Of a stretch of DNA of 64,000 nucleotides, positions 10,736 through 20,835 are shown piece after piece. The position numbers were made by a program, and so were the translations under genes. Within the stretch, counting starts at the first letter, position 1. Each line of letters opens with the position of its first letter. Source of the stretch: Morinoia aosen (lineage: Eukaryota > Arthropoda > Malacostraca > Amphipoda > Talitridae); the NCBI GenBank assembly GCA_030386875.1, contig CM059562.1:69252201-69316200 (forward strand). The letters run 5' to 3'. Below the pieces are notes generated by a model, which had not been told where the DNA came from, ran no database searches, and saw only the letters and a program-made list of their open reading frames with translations.

Positions 10736-12096
10736 CGAGCTAAAGACACTCTGAATTAATGCGCGGCACCAATCTGGAAAACCAACCCACACAATTGTAC
10801 AGTCAAATGGAATCGAATGATGGCTATGAGTGCGTGAAACACCTTAATTGTACAATGCGCATTCTAGTTAGTTATTGGTAATACATTTTTACAAAATTTC
10901 CAACTCCGTCTTCTATTTGTCGCTTTGACCTTCGAAATATATAAGAAGGATATAAGTTTCAAAAACTTTACAATCATTTAATCATAAAACATTTTTTTAC
11001 CGTTCCTGACCCAATAAATAAATGCCATCATCTTGACATAAAAACATTACTTCAAAAACCACTCGTTAGAAGTGAAGCAATCAATCGCACTTTGGGGTTA
11101 CGTGTGCAACGCAGTCGCACAGCAGCGTCAAGATCAAACACTAATTGTATGAGCGCAGCAAGAAAATATATTAAAACTGCATAGACCTCAAGTCTTGTAC
11201 CTTCAATGCTACCGCTTCCTAAGTAATTAGAGGCCGAGCGGTATCAGCAATACAAGACAATCGTTGCAATTCAAAAGTACTGTTACAGGATTAAATATGC
11301 CTAAAATCGAACAGAAATAACTCCAGTTCTGATGATGATCCGAAATTTGTGATGAGCATGCGTCATGTTAATGATTCCAGTCGAGTGTTTTCAACAACGA
11401 TGGTACGAGGTTTGGCAAGTTATCAAATAATCAAGAAAGCTCGATACCATAAAGGAAGAATCTTTCATTCACTCACAAGTTCGGTTTAAGTCGAGAGATC
11501 AAAGTCAAGGTACTTTGAAGACATGTGATTAAACACTCAAGGTAAAGGCTACCTAATCATTTTTGAACTCATATCATGGATCAAACCGCTATTTCAGAAG
11601 TACACTATTTCTTGGAGTACGGAGGCAGCTGTTGAATATTACAAAGCTGGCACGTCTGCACCACGAAACCAGTGCCAAAAGCTCCAGTAAACCCTTAATC
11701 TTATTTTCATTCCGATTGCCAGCCGACAAGTAAGCCATATTTCAATCACAGAAGAATCCATTTAAACGTTTCACAGTATATGGTTTGAGGAACAAGAACC
11801 CTACAGTATCAAGTTCTTCCATGGGGCTCCTTAATATATCTATCAATAGCTAATGAATTTCGATCCCATGGTTTGCAACATTGCAGAATGAAACATGAGC
11901 AGTGTTTGAAGTAAAGAAATTAAGAACGAAAACCACGCAAACACTGGAATCTGAAAGGCCTCAAATGTTACAAAATAAAAGGCAAACGAACATTAAAGAC
12001 GTTTGGTGTAAGAAGTAACGAGTTGCATGGATTTGAGCGAATGAAATGGTGAACATGCATGGGATCTGGGAATGGGATAGAAATGTCCCTATAGAC

Positions 12097-12210
12097 CAGT
12101 GGTTCTCAACCAGGGGTAAATTCACCCCTGATTCAGGTAAATTTCGGCCTTCTGTAGTTAATACATAGAGCCGAGGGGGTCAATGATGGAGGAAAGGTTG
12201 AGAACGGCTG
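12097..12210. mobile_element. hAT-like non-autonomous MITE, 114 bp
   Basis: The left end CAGTGGTTCTCAACC (12097-12111) matches the reverse complement of the right end GGTTGAGAACGGCTG (12196-12210) at 13 of 15 positions. The flanks are 8-bp direct repeats, CTATAGAC (12089-12096) and CTCTAGAC (12211-12218), agreeing at 7 of 8 bases. Known of the family: hAT elements make 8-bp target duplications and many have ends beginning CAGTGGTTCTCAA. The interior is too short to code, so this is a deletion derivative mobilised by a transposase elsewhere. Confidence 0.9.
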
Positions 12211-12218
12211 CTCTAGAC

Positions 12219-15054
12219 AGTGAAACGTAACGGAACTGCCACAGCAGAGCGAGGACTGCAAAGCTCGGCTGACGATAAGGACGGCTCGGTGCGCCAGTGC
12301 CAGGAGCGGTACAGCACGGCGCGCTGCAGCGCTTGACTGGAGCGCCAATAGAGCGGTATGGGCGTGCTGGCGCTCAACCGCTGCCATTAACGCAATTCGC
12401 CACGGCCCGCTCAGTGTCTCTCATTAGGTGGTTGCGATCGTATAGCAGCTACACATCTGCACACGCCTTACACCCACACGCTGCACACCTACATTTAACT
12501 CGCCACCTCCACTGTACACGACATATTATCGAGTACAAGTGCGAGGTGCTGTTACATTGTTCCGTATTTTGTGACGCAGAACGTACAGCATCGGATCCAC
12601 GCCTCATTGTTTTACTTCCGTCGTTACTTTTAAATACCATCGAAATCACACAACGAATGTTCACCTTCTTCACTCCATTTTATCAGACAATAAATATGGG
12701 ATGGATAAAATAACTAATTTTAATAGAATTATATATTGAACGACGTGACTAAGGGTATCCAAGATCCACAAAATGCGAAACACTGAAAATCAAAATTTAA
12801 GCTGCACGAGGACACTTGAAATGAACTACAATCAAAATTTTAACATACATTTCACAACGGTGAAATGAAAAACGCCACATCAACTCGGCACAATAGTTAC
12901 ACAAAATGCATGTGCAACCAGGCGAAGTCGCTATCTAAAATGGATAAAACGGCCGATAGAACTCTCTTTCTAAAACAACTCTTGTTACATTGACCAAATT
13001 TCTCTTGGCTTGAACAGTGGAACTTCATACAGTTGAAGAACGTTATTGTATTTCATTTTTAACAAGCGATCTTCACTTTAGCCACAGGGAGTAAACATGA
13101 GCTGCAGGATAAGTAACAGCGCGCGATAGAGACGACGCTAAACAGATCCCTCAAATTACACAGTCCCTAATCGCATCCATCAATAAAACTCCGTCACCAT
13201 TGACACGGGGGCAGCAGCAGTTTGAGTTTACTTCCAAGTCACGCGCTGGTTCGTTCTTTTGTGTCAAGATTGACTGCAGAGCTCCTTCTTCGTGCAGCTC
13301 AGGCAGTGCACAGCGCGCTGTGATCACCAGTTTATGCACTGCATGATGAACAGTTAGCAGTGCACAATGCAATGAAAACTTCAAGTTCATCAATTTGAAC
13401 ACATGGAATTGAAATAAGAATGGTAATAATGAATAGAAATAAATATTGAATGACTGTTGAACGGAAACATTAAATTTGAAAGTACCAGGTAGAAAAACCG
13501 ATCGTTTGTTTGTGTTATGCGGGAGGTCTTGAGAGACAACTCTGCATACACTTCAGATTTTAGGTTGTATAATTCGAAGATGAAGCTCACTTCAGAAAAA
13601 CAAATAATCCACGCAATTTAACAAAAAAATGTCAAAGCAATGGTCTGATCGAGTGATAAAAAGTTGTTTATCAAAAATTTGACATTTATACATACTGTAT
13701 GTACGTAGTCAGTAAATTTCTCTATGAGCGGAGAAAAAAGAGGAGCAATTTCTCATACCGTTCTGTCACAAGAACACTAAAAAATTAGCACGAACCCCCC
13801 AATTTAAACTCGTTACACGTATTGATCCTATCAGGTCACAAATTTGAATCACAAGTGACAACAATTGAAACTCACTTCGCAGAAGAAACAAACAGAAACT
13901 ATCATGCAAGGCAAGAGACTCGGTTAAACGATTTGATCGCAACAAAACACTTTCAGGGACGGAAAGACGAACAGTTAAGAACTCGTAATCTATATCAAAA
14001 TAGCGGCTCGCCATCAGAAGTACCGCTAGCGATACAGAAGAAGCGCACGTCAGCAGTGCAGAAGCGCAACAACGGTACAATGCACGAGCGGCCTGCAAGC
14101 AGTGTCAGTACAGCACCGGTACAGCTGACACCTACGGCAGCATCGCAAATCATGCACATAAATCATCGCAGTGGAGTGTGCAATTTACGAATCTGTCAGC
14201 ACCGTCGGGGCCTCATCGCGCTCGGCTCTTGAGAGAGGGGCGTAGCACAAGCCAATGCAGGCAACGAATGCACCGCCGCACGCAACCTATGTATTTAATT
14301 GCCACTCTTGGCGTCAAAATAAAGCCAAGTTAGGCTATTCGACTGCGACACACATCCAGCATTATTTATCTTGAAGAAACTGTTCAAGTGAAATTATAAT
14401 GATCACGGTCCCACACCGAAAAACCAATGAGCATTTAAATCAATACGAAAGAACATCAGGTTCTAATATAGCGCAAATAGCTGTATCAAAACAAAGCTAG
14501 TGCATAATCATATATAATTTTTGTTTTATTTCACCGACAGAAGCGAATAACAAAGCAGCGTTCGTGTTCTGTTGATCACGGCAGCAGTGGGACACTGAGA
14601 CGCACCGACGTAAAGTTATAAAGCTAAAGTAATTAGCTATGATGTAGCTAAGTGCATTTGAGATTTGCACAGAACATGAGGTCCACAGCAAGCATTGTAA
14701 TACTGGCACATCAACACAGATACTGCCTCACCGGCAGAACCTTTTATTGGATAAATGGGCAATGTTCACAGCAAAGGAAGTTCATAAAATGTCCCTTACC
14801 AATAATACTTTACTAGCACATAAGTAGAAATACTATACTTAGAAGTAGGTAGAGTAGCATTAATAATGCACTGTAACTGCCTGCTAAAGCAGTGAATTAT
14901 CCTATTCTAAACTAAACGACGAAGACACGATGACTCAGCAGTCCTGCACAGCAACCTAAACGTTGGGAATTGGTACTGCAAATGCAACGCCGCAGCGCTA
15001 CGGAACGAAGCATGCATCGCGGACGAAGGTGCACAGACCAGGTCTTAGTCTCAC
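12219..15054. other. Non-coding spacer with two CpG-richer patches
   Basis: Nothing identifiable as a gene. Higher-GC patches at about 12220-12420 and 14020-14230 contain several overlapping open frames on both strands with no protein-like pattern. The rest is AT-rich unique sequence. Confidence 0.5.
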
Positions 15055-15097
15055 CTCAAGAGAAGCTATACGTTCCTCATCCACCGGACATGCGTAC
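15055..15097 (-). CDS. Candidate 43-bp internal exon of an unidentified minus-strand gene
   Basis: Read on the minus strand, a strong acceptor (TTTCTCTTTTTTTTCAG, ending at 15098) is followed by 43 bases and then a donor (CTTGAG then GTGAGA, exon end at 15055). Only one frame is open, giving YACPVDEERIASLE after one base that completes the previous codon. The segment has about 50 percent GC, higher than its surroundings. I cannot assign a protein family. Splice-like pairs with short open frames arise by chance in AT-rich DNA, so this is a candidate only. Confidence 0.25.
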
Positions 15098-18000
15098 CTG
15101 AAAAAAAAGAGAAATGCTTGAAGGCACGACTGGAAAAACATTTGACAGCTATGAAATGAAGCACCCATAAAGCCGGGAGTCGGCTGCAGTTAATGCGCAG
15201 GTGTGCGAGGTAACTACACAAACCGAAACTGCAATGAGAAGCCATTGAGACGTGAACACTTGTGACCTAGCCAGTGTTCTGCGCTACACGACCACTACCA
15301 TAGCGTACAGTTAAGGCATAAATCGCCATTTCCTATTAAAAGTGAAGTTTCATGAAAAATTAAGTCAATCCTTTAACTCGATCAGGAATTTAGTTGTATA
15401 CAAAGGTTTACTTCAAATCAGGCATGAAAATTCAAGGCATTTCAATAAAATGCATTTCATTAAAAAGTAAAAGTACGTTTCATTTTTATTGCACAGTGAA
15501 TAGATGTACTTGGGTGTTTCGAAAGGCAGTCGTGCCGGAACACTTGCGCACCAATGACTAGGGAGCGAACAGTTTACATTGAATTCACGGTATAAACAGC
15601 TGCTGTTGCATAGCTTCACAACCTTAGTTTCTGGTACAAGTCGGTCGTCAGAGTAAAGATAAATATGACCTATGTTATCTGTCGATAAATAGCCAAAGAA
15701 ACTGACATTAGACTGCATTTTAAGAGAAAATGTTGTAAGAAACACGCAAATAGGCTGGTTACAAAAAGTTAGGATTGAATACTACGCATAAAAGTTTGTT
15801 CTATAAAAACACTTACGCTTATCACATGTTTACCTTTCACAGACGACTTTCAGTAAATATGGGAAACATTTGGCCAAGTGCAGGTCGTACTTTTACACCT
15901 TCAAATTTACACAGCCCTAACAACCAGAGCCTTGTCAATTTGCAAATTGATACATCATATTTTGAATAAACAAGTAGGTGCAAATTGCCACTACTCATTG
16001 CACTATCAAAAAATGTAGTTTTATAGAAATTCTGCGATTTGACGCAGTGAAATAGAGCACTTGGTATTAATTTATGAAGGCTTTCTGATTAGAATTGTTG
16101 TTCTTCTCGAGATGAACCTAGGCCGAGAGGGACTTTCAATGAAGTAACATCTTTTATACAAATTTTCTTACGTTTATATACGCTCAAATAATCATACTGC
16201 CTACTCGAGCAAGACATTACTTGGTTGGGCGCTCAACTGAAAATATCTATTCCTAGATGCATGTACAATTTGGATATAAATAAATATGGACTGAACATCG
16301 AAGAGTGACCACCAAAACTCACATACTCCGTCAAAGTAATTTAGCGTCCTTTCATCGAAATATTTCACCGCTTAGAAACCTTAAAATTGTTTGGCTCAAC
16401 GCCAATGTAGAGGGAAGGCTCGTTGAATTAAAACCGTACACGTGTGAACCAATGATCACACTTGAGAGTTAGAGTTCAGTGCGTCGATAAGCCTTAAAAA
16501 TTGCGAAGCAAGAGCCATTTTCAAGGCTTAAATTAGATTCAGATTATATCGAAGTCAGGTGCCCATGAAGTGTACTGATTGCTTCGTTCACCTACCGAAA
16601 TGCACATTCCTGAGGCTACAAGCAGCAAGAGTACACACTTTGCACTTAGTGCAGAACGAGAGGCGATCAATTCCTTCCACTGTTGCAATGAGTTCTTAGC
16701 GCTTTAGGTGACGTGTGTGAACATCGATACGGAGAGTATTGCTCAACCGATGTAATAAAATGGTCTGTTTGATAACGTAAGCCCGAGTATAACCAACTGC
16801 AAATATTGAGGTTACAACAGTATGTTGAAAATAACGTAATTTAGCAGAATTAACGTATTTAATCTAACATTACATCAACCCCAAACTCTTAAGCTCACTG
16901 ACAAAGAAATTACTAAGCACTGTTAATTCTGATCATAAATACGACGGGATCAAATCCACGGTGGCGCTTAATTTAATTTTAACCATAAAATGGAATTTCA
17001 CGAAGGTTGTCAATATATGTGGGCAACAAATGGTAAATAGCGCGAGTAGATGTCCACAACTGAAGGAATACCAAGCTAAGCATCACGCAAAGCTAAGGTA
17101 TATAATTACAGTACAACTTGTAGATTACTATACAAGACAAATTATTAGCCCACGTTCGCACACATATATATTTATACAAAAGGCACAACTACATACAACT
17201 CCATCACAAGCACACGGAGCAAGAGGAGGATCACTCAGTGATCGATGGCAGGAGGTAATCTTCCATGAAACATCGCTGCTCGCACACTTTCCCACGGCAT
17301 GCCGATGCATGAACCAGTCGCCCGTCCTAAAATAAATGGGGTCACTCGGCACTCATTTGTAAACCGTTAGCGCGATACAAACATGGCCAGAATTATGATC
17401 ATCTCGGAAAGAAATTCATTATGCACACCAATAAGGGCTGACATATATTTCCCTGGGTTATTTCATTTCAACAGAAAACTGAACAGAACTTTCGATGCGA
17501 ACGAGTTTTAAAAGGCACAAATGCACTTTTAGAGAACAAACGTTGAGAAAATTTTATCACGAAAAATGAAAAACAGCGAGGGAAAAAGAACGAGTAAAAC
17601 CCCATCATGCAACGTACAAGTACAAAATAGAAGCGTAAGTTTCAGCGACGTCAACAATACGGAACTAATTTAAGAAAATGTAGCGAGACATAAACCGTGA
17701 GCATCGTAATACGGCACTTGCGGCACGAAATTCATTTAGGGAAGGAGGCGAGCGTCACCGCGGCTTATCGAATAGAGCTCGGATCGCACCATAACTAGTA
17801 ACCTAGAGCAAGGCAGGAGGTGTGTGCAGCAAGACAGGCGCGTAGTAAGAAGCTCGACGGGAGTAGCACTGAGCCACCACAAGTTGCAGTTAGTGTGACA
17901 GGAGGAGCGCCACCTCAGCCGGTAATGTACAATGTTTTGGGGGGTCTTTTTCCTCGCGTCCGACACCAGCGTAACAACCACAAAAAGCAACGGTAAACTG

Positions 18001-18173
18001 AGCTCCTCATTGGCGCTAAATTATCGCTACGAGCCGAGGGGCTGCGATCCCCAACGATAAAGGAGACCGTGTCACGCTAAATGCCGCTCAAAAACTGAGA
18101 AATGACACCCGCTACGCTCTCCTCTTGGGCCGTTACGGCAACGCTTACAAATATTTAACACCAAAATGCATTA
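15098..18173. other. AT-rich non-coding sequence
   Basis: No repeats or genes that I can name. Open frames of up to about 124 codons (for example 16961-17335 on the plus strand) overlap frames on the opposite strand and show no motif. Confidence 0.5.
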
Positions 18174-18465
18174 TCATAGGCGATAAATCCGATACACTTC
18201 AAAATGCATAGTTATCGGCAATAAAATTGGACGTATTAAGTGAACATGGGCGCATGAGATGATCGGCAAATGGCCAAATGATTCCAAGGTTACAACTTCC
18301 CTCGTATATTTGATTGCATATCGGTAAAATTGCTTCAAAAAATACGCTTTTACCAGAATATTAAAACACGAAATCGCTCCCAGCATCGACTCATAGAAGG
18401 AAACATAAGAGTACAAAAAACACACTCTTGATAGACCAGGAAGGTCACTTGAAACTAGTTTCACC
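18174..18465 (-). CDS. Candidate terminal exon: open frame starting at an acceptor-like site
   Basis: On the minus strand, CTTTTGTGCTCAG ends at 18466. An open frame then runs 97 codons from 18464 to a TGA at 18174, beginning VKLVSSDLPGLSR and continuing with hydrophobic and aromatic residues, as expected from the T-rich strand. In phase it would follow the candidate exon at 19733-19780. No domain is recognised, and the hydrophobic bias suggests the frame may be non-coding. Confidence 0.12.
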
Positions 18466-19008
18466 TGAGCACAAAAGTTTGCAAGGTAAACAAATGTCGG
18501 GGTGAGAGGCAGTATTAAACTTTCAGAAAAACGGTAGATCTATCTAGCGAAAGCCAGTTTATCAAATGAGAAAAACCAACAGAAATGAAAGAAAGAAAGG
18601 TAGGCCGCCCGAAGGCGCACACGCACGGCTCACGTCTCCCGTCCCCTCACAGGTTTAGCAGACTTCCGAACTAATTTCCGCCGCGGACTTCTGCTCACAA
18701 GATCCAGCGATGCTCCTTCCACGCGCATCCGTGGAACTTTCAAGTTGTCTCTGATCCTCGGCATTCATTCCGGGCAACGGTTTTACGAGCGCCAACAAAA
18801 TATAGTTTTTCTTGGCGTCAGAAACTCATTTTTAGCGAAAAATCCCTATAAATATGAAGTTGGAATAAAAGCAAGCCTAAAAGTAAATATTTTCAGTAGA
18901 ACTCTTCAAAAGATGCCGCCTCTTAAGAAAATACAAGGAACGATCTGTGCCCCGTAACGCAGTGAACAGAACTCGTAGATATCTAAGCTACTCAGAAGTT
19001 TTGCTGCG
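18466..19008. other. Spacer with a modest GC-rich patch
   Basis: GC/CpG-rich at about 18600-18730, otherwise AT-rich. No gene or repeat recognised. Confidence 0.5.
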
Positions 19009-19321
19009 TTTAGATAAGATCAATTGATTTTATCCCTTCCTAACAACAAGGACAAAGGTATTCCAAATGGAGGTAAAAGGAAGGCACTATTTAGTGTGGA
19101 TCTAAAGGAAAGGAGAATCCACGCACAAAGTGTGCTTCCAGACATACAAGTTTACGAGACAAGATTAAGTCTGAAGAAGAAAGTATTAAGTACGGAAAAC
19201 GGGCCAGTAATGAACTGAAAGAACATATTCCGCAACAAAACGAAAAACCTTTTCTACTTCAATAACAAATGGGCCCACCTAATCATAAACTCAGGGCAAT
19301 TCTGCCCAGAGGTGCAATATT
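19009..19321 (-). mobile_element. Diverged copy of the 357-bp retroposon family, long variant
   Basis: Landmarks: AGGTATTCCAAATGGAGG, AGGAAGGCACTATTTAGTGT, GAGAATCCACGCACAAAG, the long-variant segment GTGTGCTTCCAGACATACAAG, GAAGAAGAAAGTATTAAG, GGCCCACCTAATCAT and CTCAGGGCAATTCTGCCC. The terminal hairpin end is missing or unrecognisable, which fits 5' truncation of a minus-strand element. No target duplication was seen. Confidence 0.75.
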
Positions 19322-19988
19322 AATTTATAGCAGCACAGAGAAAGTTGGCTGCAATGATTCAAATTCTGTCACTAAGCAGAAGAAATCAAAACACTGGAGG
19401 CAGAAATTACATTTCAGCACACGAGCGAGGGGAGAAGCCAAGCAATAAGTGCGACTTGCGAATGCCAAGCGTTTCCACGAGTTCGCCAATATTTATTGGA
19501 AATATGTTACGTGAAAATCGGAAACCTTCTGCGCTTCAGGACAAAACGAGACGAGGGAGCCCTGGGGAACCGAATAACCACTCTAATGTAGAGCTTCTGA
19601 ACGCTAATATAAAAAATTCCAGCGTCAGATTTTGAAAGTTAAAACATCAAAATAGGTCTTACACCTACAAACTTCGCCAGAACCCTTTTATTAGGTAGAA
19701 ATAATTTCTAGTATTACAATGGAAAAACTTACCTTGAAATTATTCGTATACTTGCTTAAAATTTCCCGAAATTTATGAAGCTATAATATACAAATTTGAA
19801 AAGCAGTCGCTCGAATACTAATTTGAAAAGCCCGAAAAAACACTCGGTTTGTTTTCAAGTTCACCTCCTAGAGAACACACGAATCGAACAATCTTCCATT
19901 GAAATTTACGAACTAAAAAATTTAAACGAAGGGCAGCAAAAAAATCGGTAGCTCATAGATATTAATAACTTAGAATACTTCAATCAAC
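19322..19988. other. AT-rich spacer
   Basis: Apart from the low-confidence exon at 19733-19780, no gene or repeat is recognised between the two retroposon copies. Confidence 0.5.
19733..19780 (-). CDS. Candidate 48-bp internal exon of an unidentified minus-strand gene
   Basis: On the minus strand, an acceptor-like TTTGTATATTATAG (ending at 19781) precedes 48 bases that read as exactly 16 codons, LHKFREILSKYTNNFK. A near-perfect donor follows (TTCAAG then GTAAGT). The peptide would form an amphipathic helix. The acceptor has a weak pyrimidine tract. No family recognised. Confidence 0.2.
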
Positions 19989-20083
19989 ATTAGATTAAAT
20001 TTTTGGTAAATTTATACCTCCCTAACCACAATAAACGTGCTCCGAGTAGAGGAAGAATGAAGACCTTTAGCATGGAATTGAAA
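19989..20083 (-). mobile_element. Tail-end fragment of the 357-bp retroposon family
   Basis: ATTAGATTAAA, CCTCCCTAACCACAATAAAC and GAGGAAGAATGAAGACC, ending in TTTAGCATGGAATTGAA, match about the first 95 bases at the tail side. The sequence then jumps back to the tail of a second, longer copy at 20084. Confidence 0.75.
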
Positions 20084-20435
20084 GATTATAAACTAATTCA
20101 ATCCTTCTAAATGACAACACTGAAGTTTCCAAAAGAGGAAGACGAGAGGCACTATTTATGACAGTATGGAATTAATGTAACGGGGAATCTATGGACAAGG
20201 TCTCTGCATGCTCTGAGCGTAGAAACAGCAAGATTGAAAGAAGATGAAACAAGATAAAAGCTGAAAAGGAATGAAATAGCTGCTAAAAAAGGAAAACAGC
20301 GATCCAAAAAAAGATGGTCCGTAAGAGAATAAAACATTCTGTTTAATTAAACAAAGAAGGCCTAAAAAGCCTTTAGCTCAGTATTTCACATTTTCCTCCC
20401 AGAAGCGCTTATTCCCATAGATGCTATTGTTTTCA
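20084..20435 (-). mobile_element. Diverged near full-length copy of the 357-bp retroposon family
   Basis: Landmarks: GATTATAAACTAATTCAATC as a decayed tail, AAGTTTCCAAAAGAGGAAG, GGGGAATCTATGGACAAGG, GCGTAGAAACAGC, AAAAGATGGTCCGTAAGAG, GCCTTTAGCTCAGT and CCTCCCAGAAGCGCTTATTCC. The region before GCGTAGAAACAG carries extra bases like the long variant. It ends about 30 bp before the young copy at 20465. TTCAAT occurs on both sides of the composite and may be a decayed target duplication. Confidence 0.8.
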
Positions 20436-20450
20436 ATGATGGTTGCGATA

Positions 20451-20464
20451 ACGGTAATATGAAT
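20451..20464. repeat. Left target-site duplication of the retroposon at 20465-20821
   Basis: ACGGTAATATGAAT here is repeated exactly at 20822-20835, immediately beyond the other end of the element. A 14-bp direct repeat is typical of target-primed reverse transcription. Confidence 0.9.
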
Positions 20465-20821
20465 TAGATTAGATTATTAGTTAGTTTAAGCCTCCCTATC
20501 CGCAACTAAGGCTATCCAAAGAGAGGAAGGAAGAAGGCACCATTTAGTATGGAGTTAAGGAAACGCGGAATCTATGCAGAAAGGGCACAGAAACAGAAAG
20601 CTAAGAAAGAAGATCATGAAACAAGAAAAATTTGAAGAAGAAAGTAGTAGGTGCTGAAAAACAGGACAGCAGTGAACCGAAAAAAGATGGTCCGTAACAA
20701 AACAAAAACCTACATTATTTCAACAAAAAGAAAGCCCACCTAACCTTTAGCTCGGGCCATCACATTGTCCCCCTGGGAGCGCTAATTCCCATAGATACAA
20801 CAGTTGTATCCCCCTGAGGGG
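20465..20821 (-). mobile_element. Full-length reference copy of the SINE-like 357-bp retroposon family
   Basis: Bounded by a perfect 14-bp target duplication, so its limits are known. On the plus strand it starts TAGATTAGATTATTAGTTAG and ends ATCCCCCTGAGGGG. Landmarks are clean: AAGCCTCCCTATCCGCAACT, GAGAGGAAGGAAGAAGGCAC, CATTTAGTATGGAGTTAAGG, GAAAGTAGTAGGTGCTG, GAACCGAAAAAAGATGGTCC, CTAACCTTTAGCTCGGGCC and GGGAGCGCTAATTCCCATAG. On the minus strand it reads from a GC-rich hairpin cluster to a (TAATC)n-like tail, the layout of a SINE or short LINE-derived retroposon. It has no conserved reading frame, no poly(A) tail and no obvious tRNA-type A and B boxes. It is the short, apparently younger variant. 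Confidence 0.93.
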
Positions 20822-20835
20822 ACGGTAATATGAAT
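20822..20835. repeat. Right target-site duplication of the retroposon at 20465-20821
   Basis: Exact copy of the 14 bases at 20451-20464. Confidence 0.9.

Larger units (their letters stand above)
8456..12088. other. Non-coding spacer with a GC-rich patch, an AT microsatellite and a local duplication
   Basis: No gene recognised. GC/CpG-rich DNA at about 8960-9060 includes a short CG run (GCGAGCGAGCGCGCGCGC). An (AT)n tract is at 9358-9379. A 149-codon plus-strand open frame at 10065-10514 has no domain or splice context and is not called. A diverged local duplication is at 10585-10735. Confidence 0.5.
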
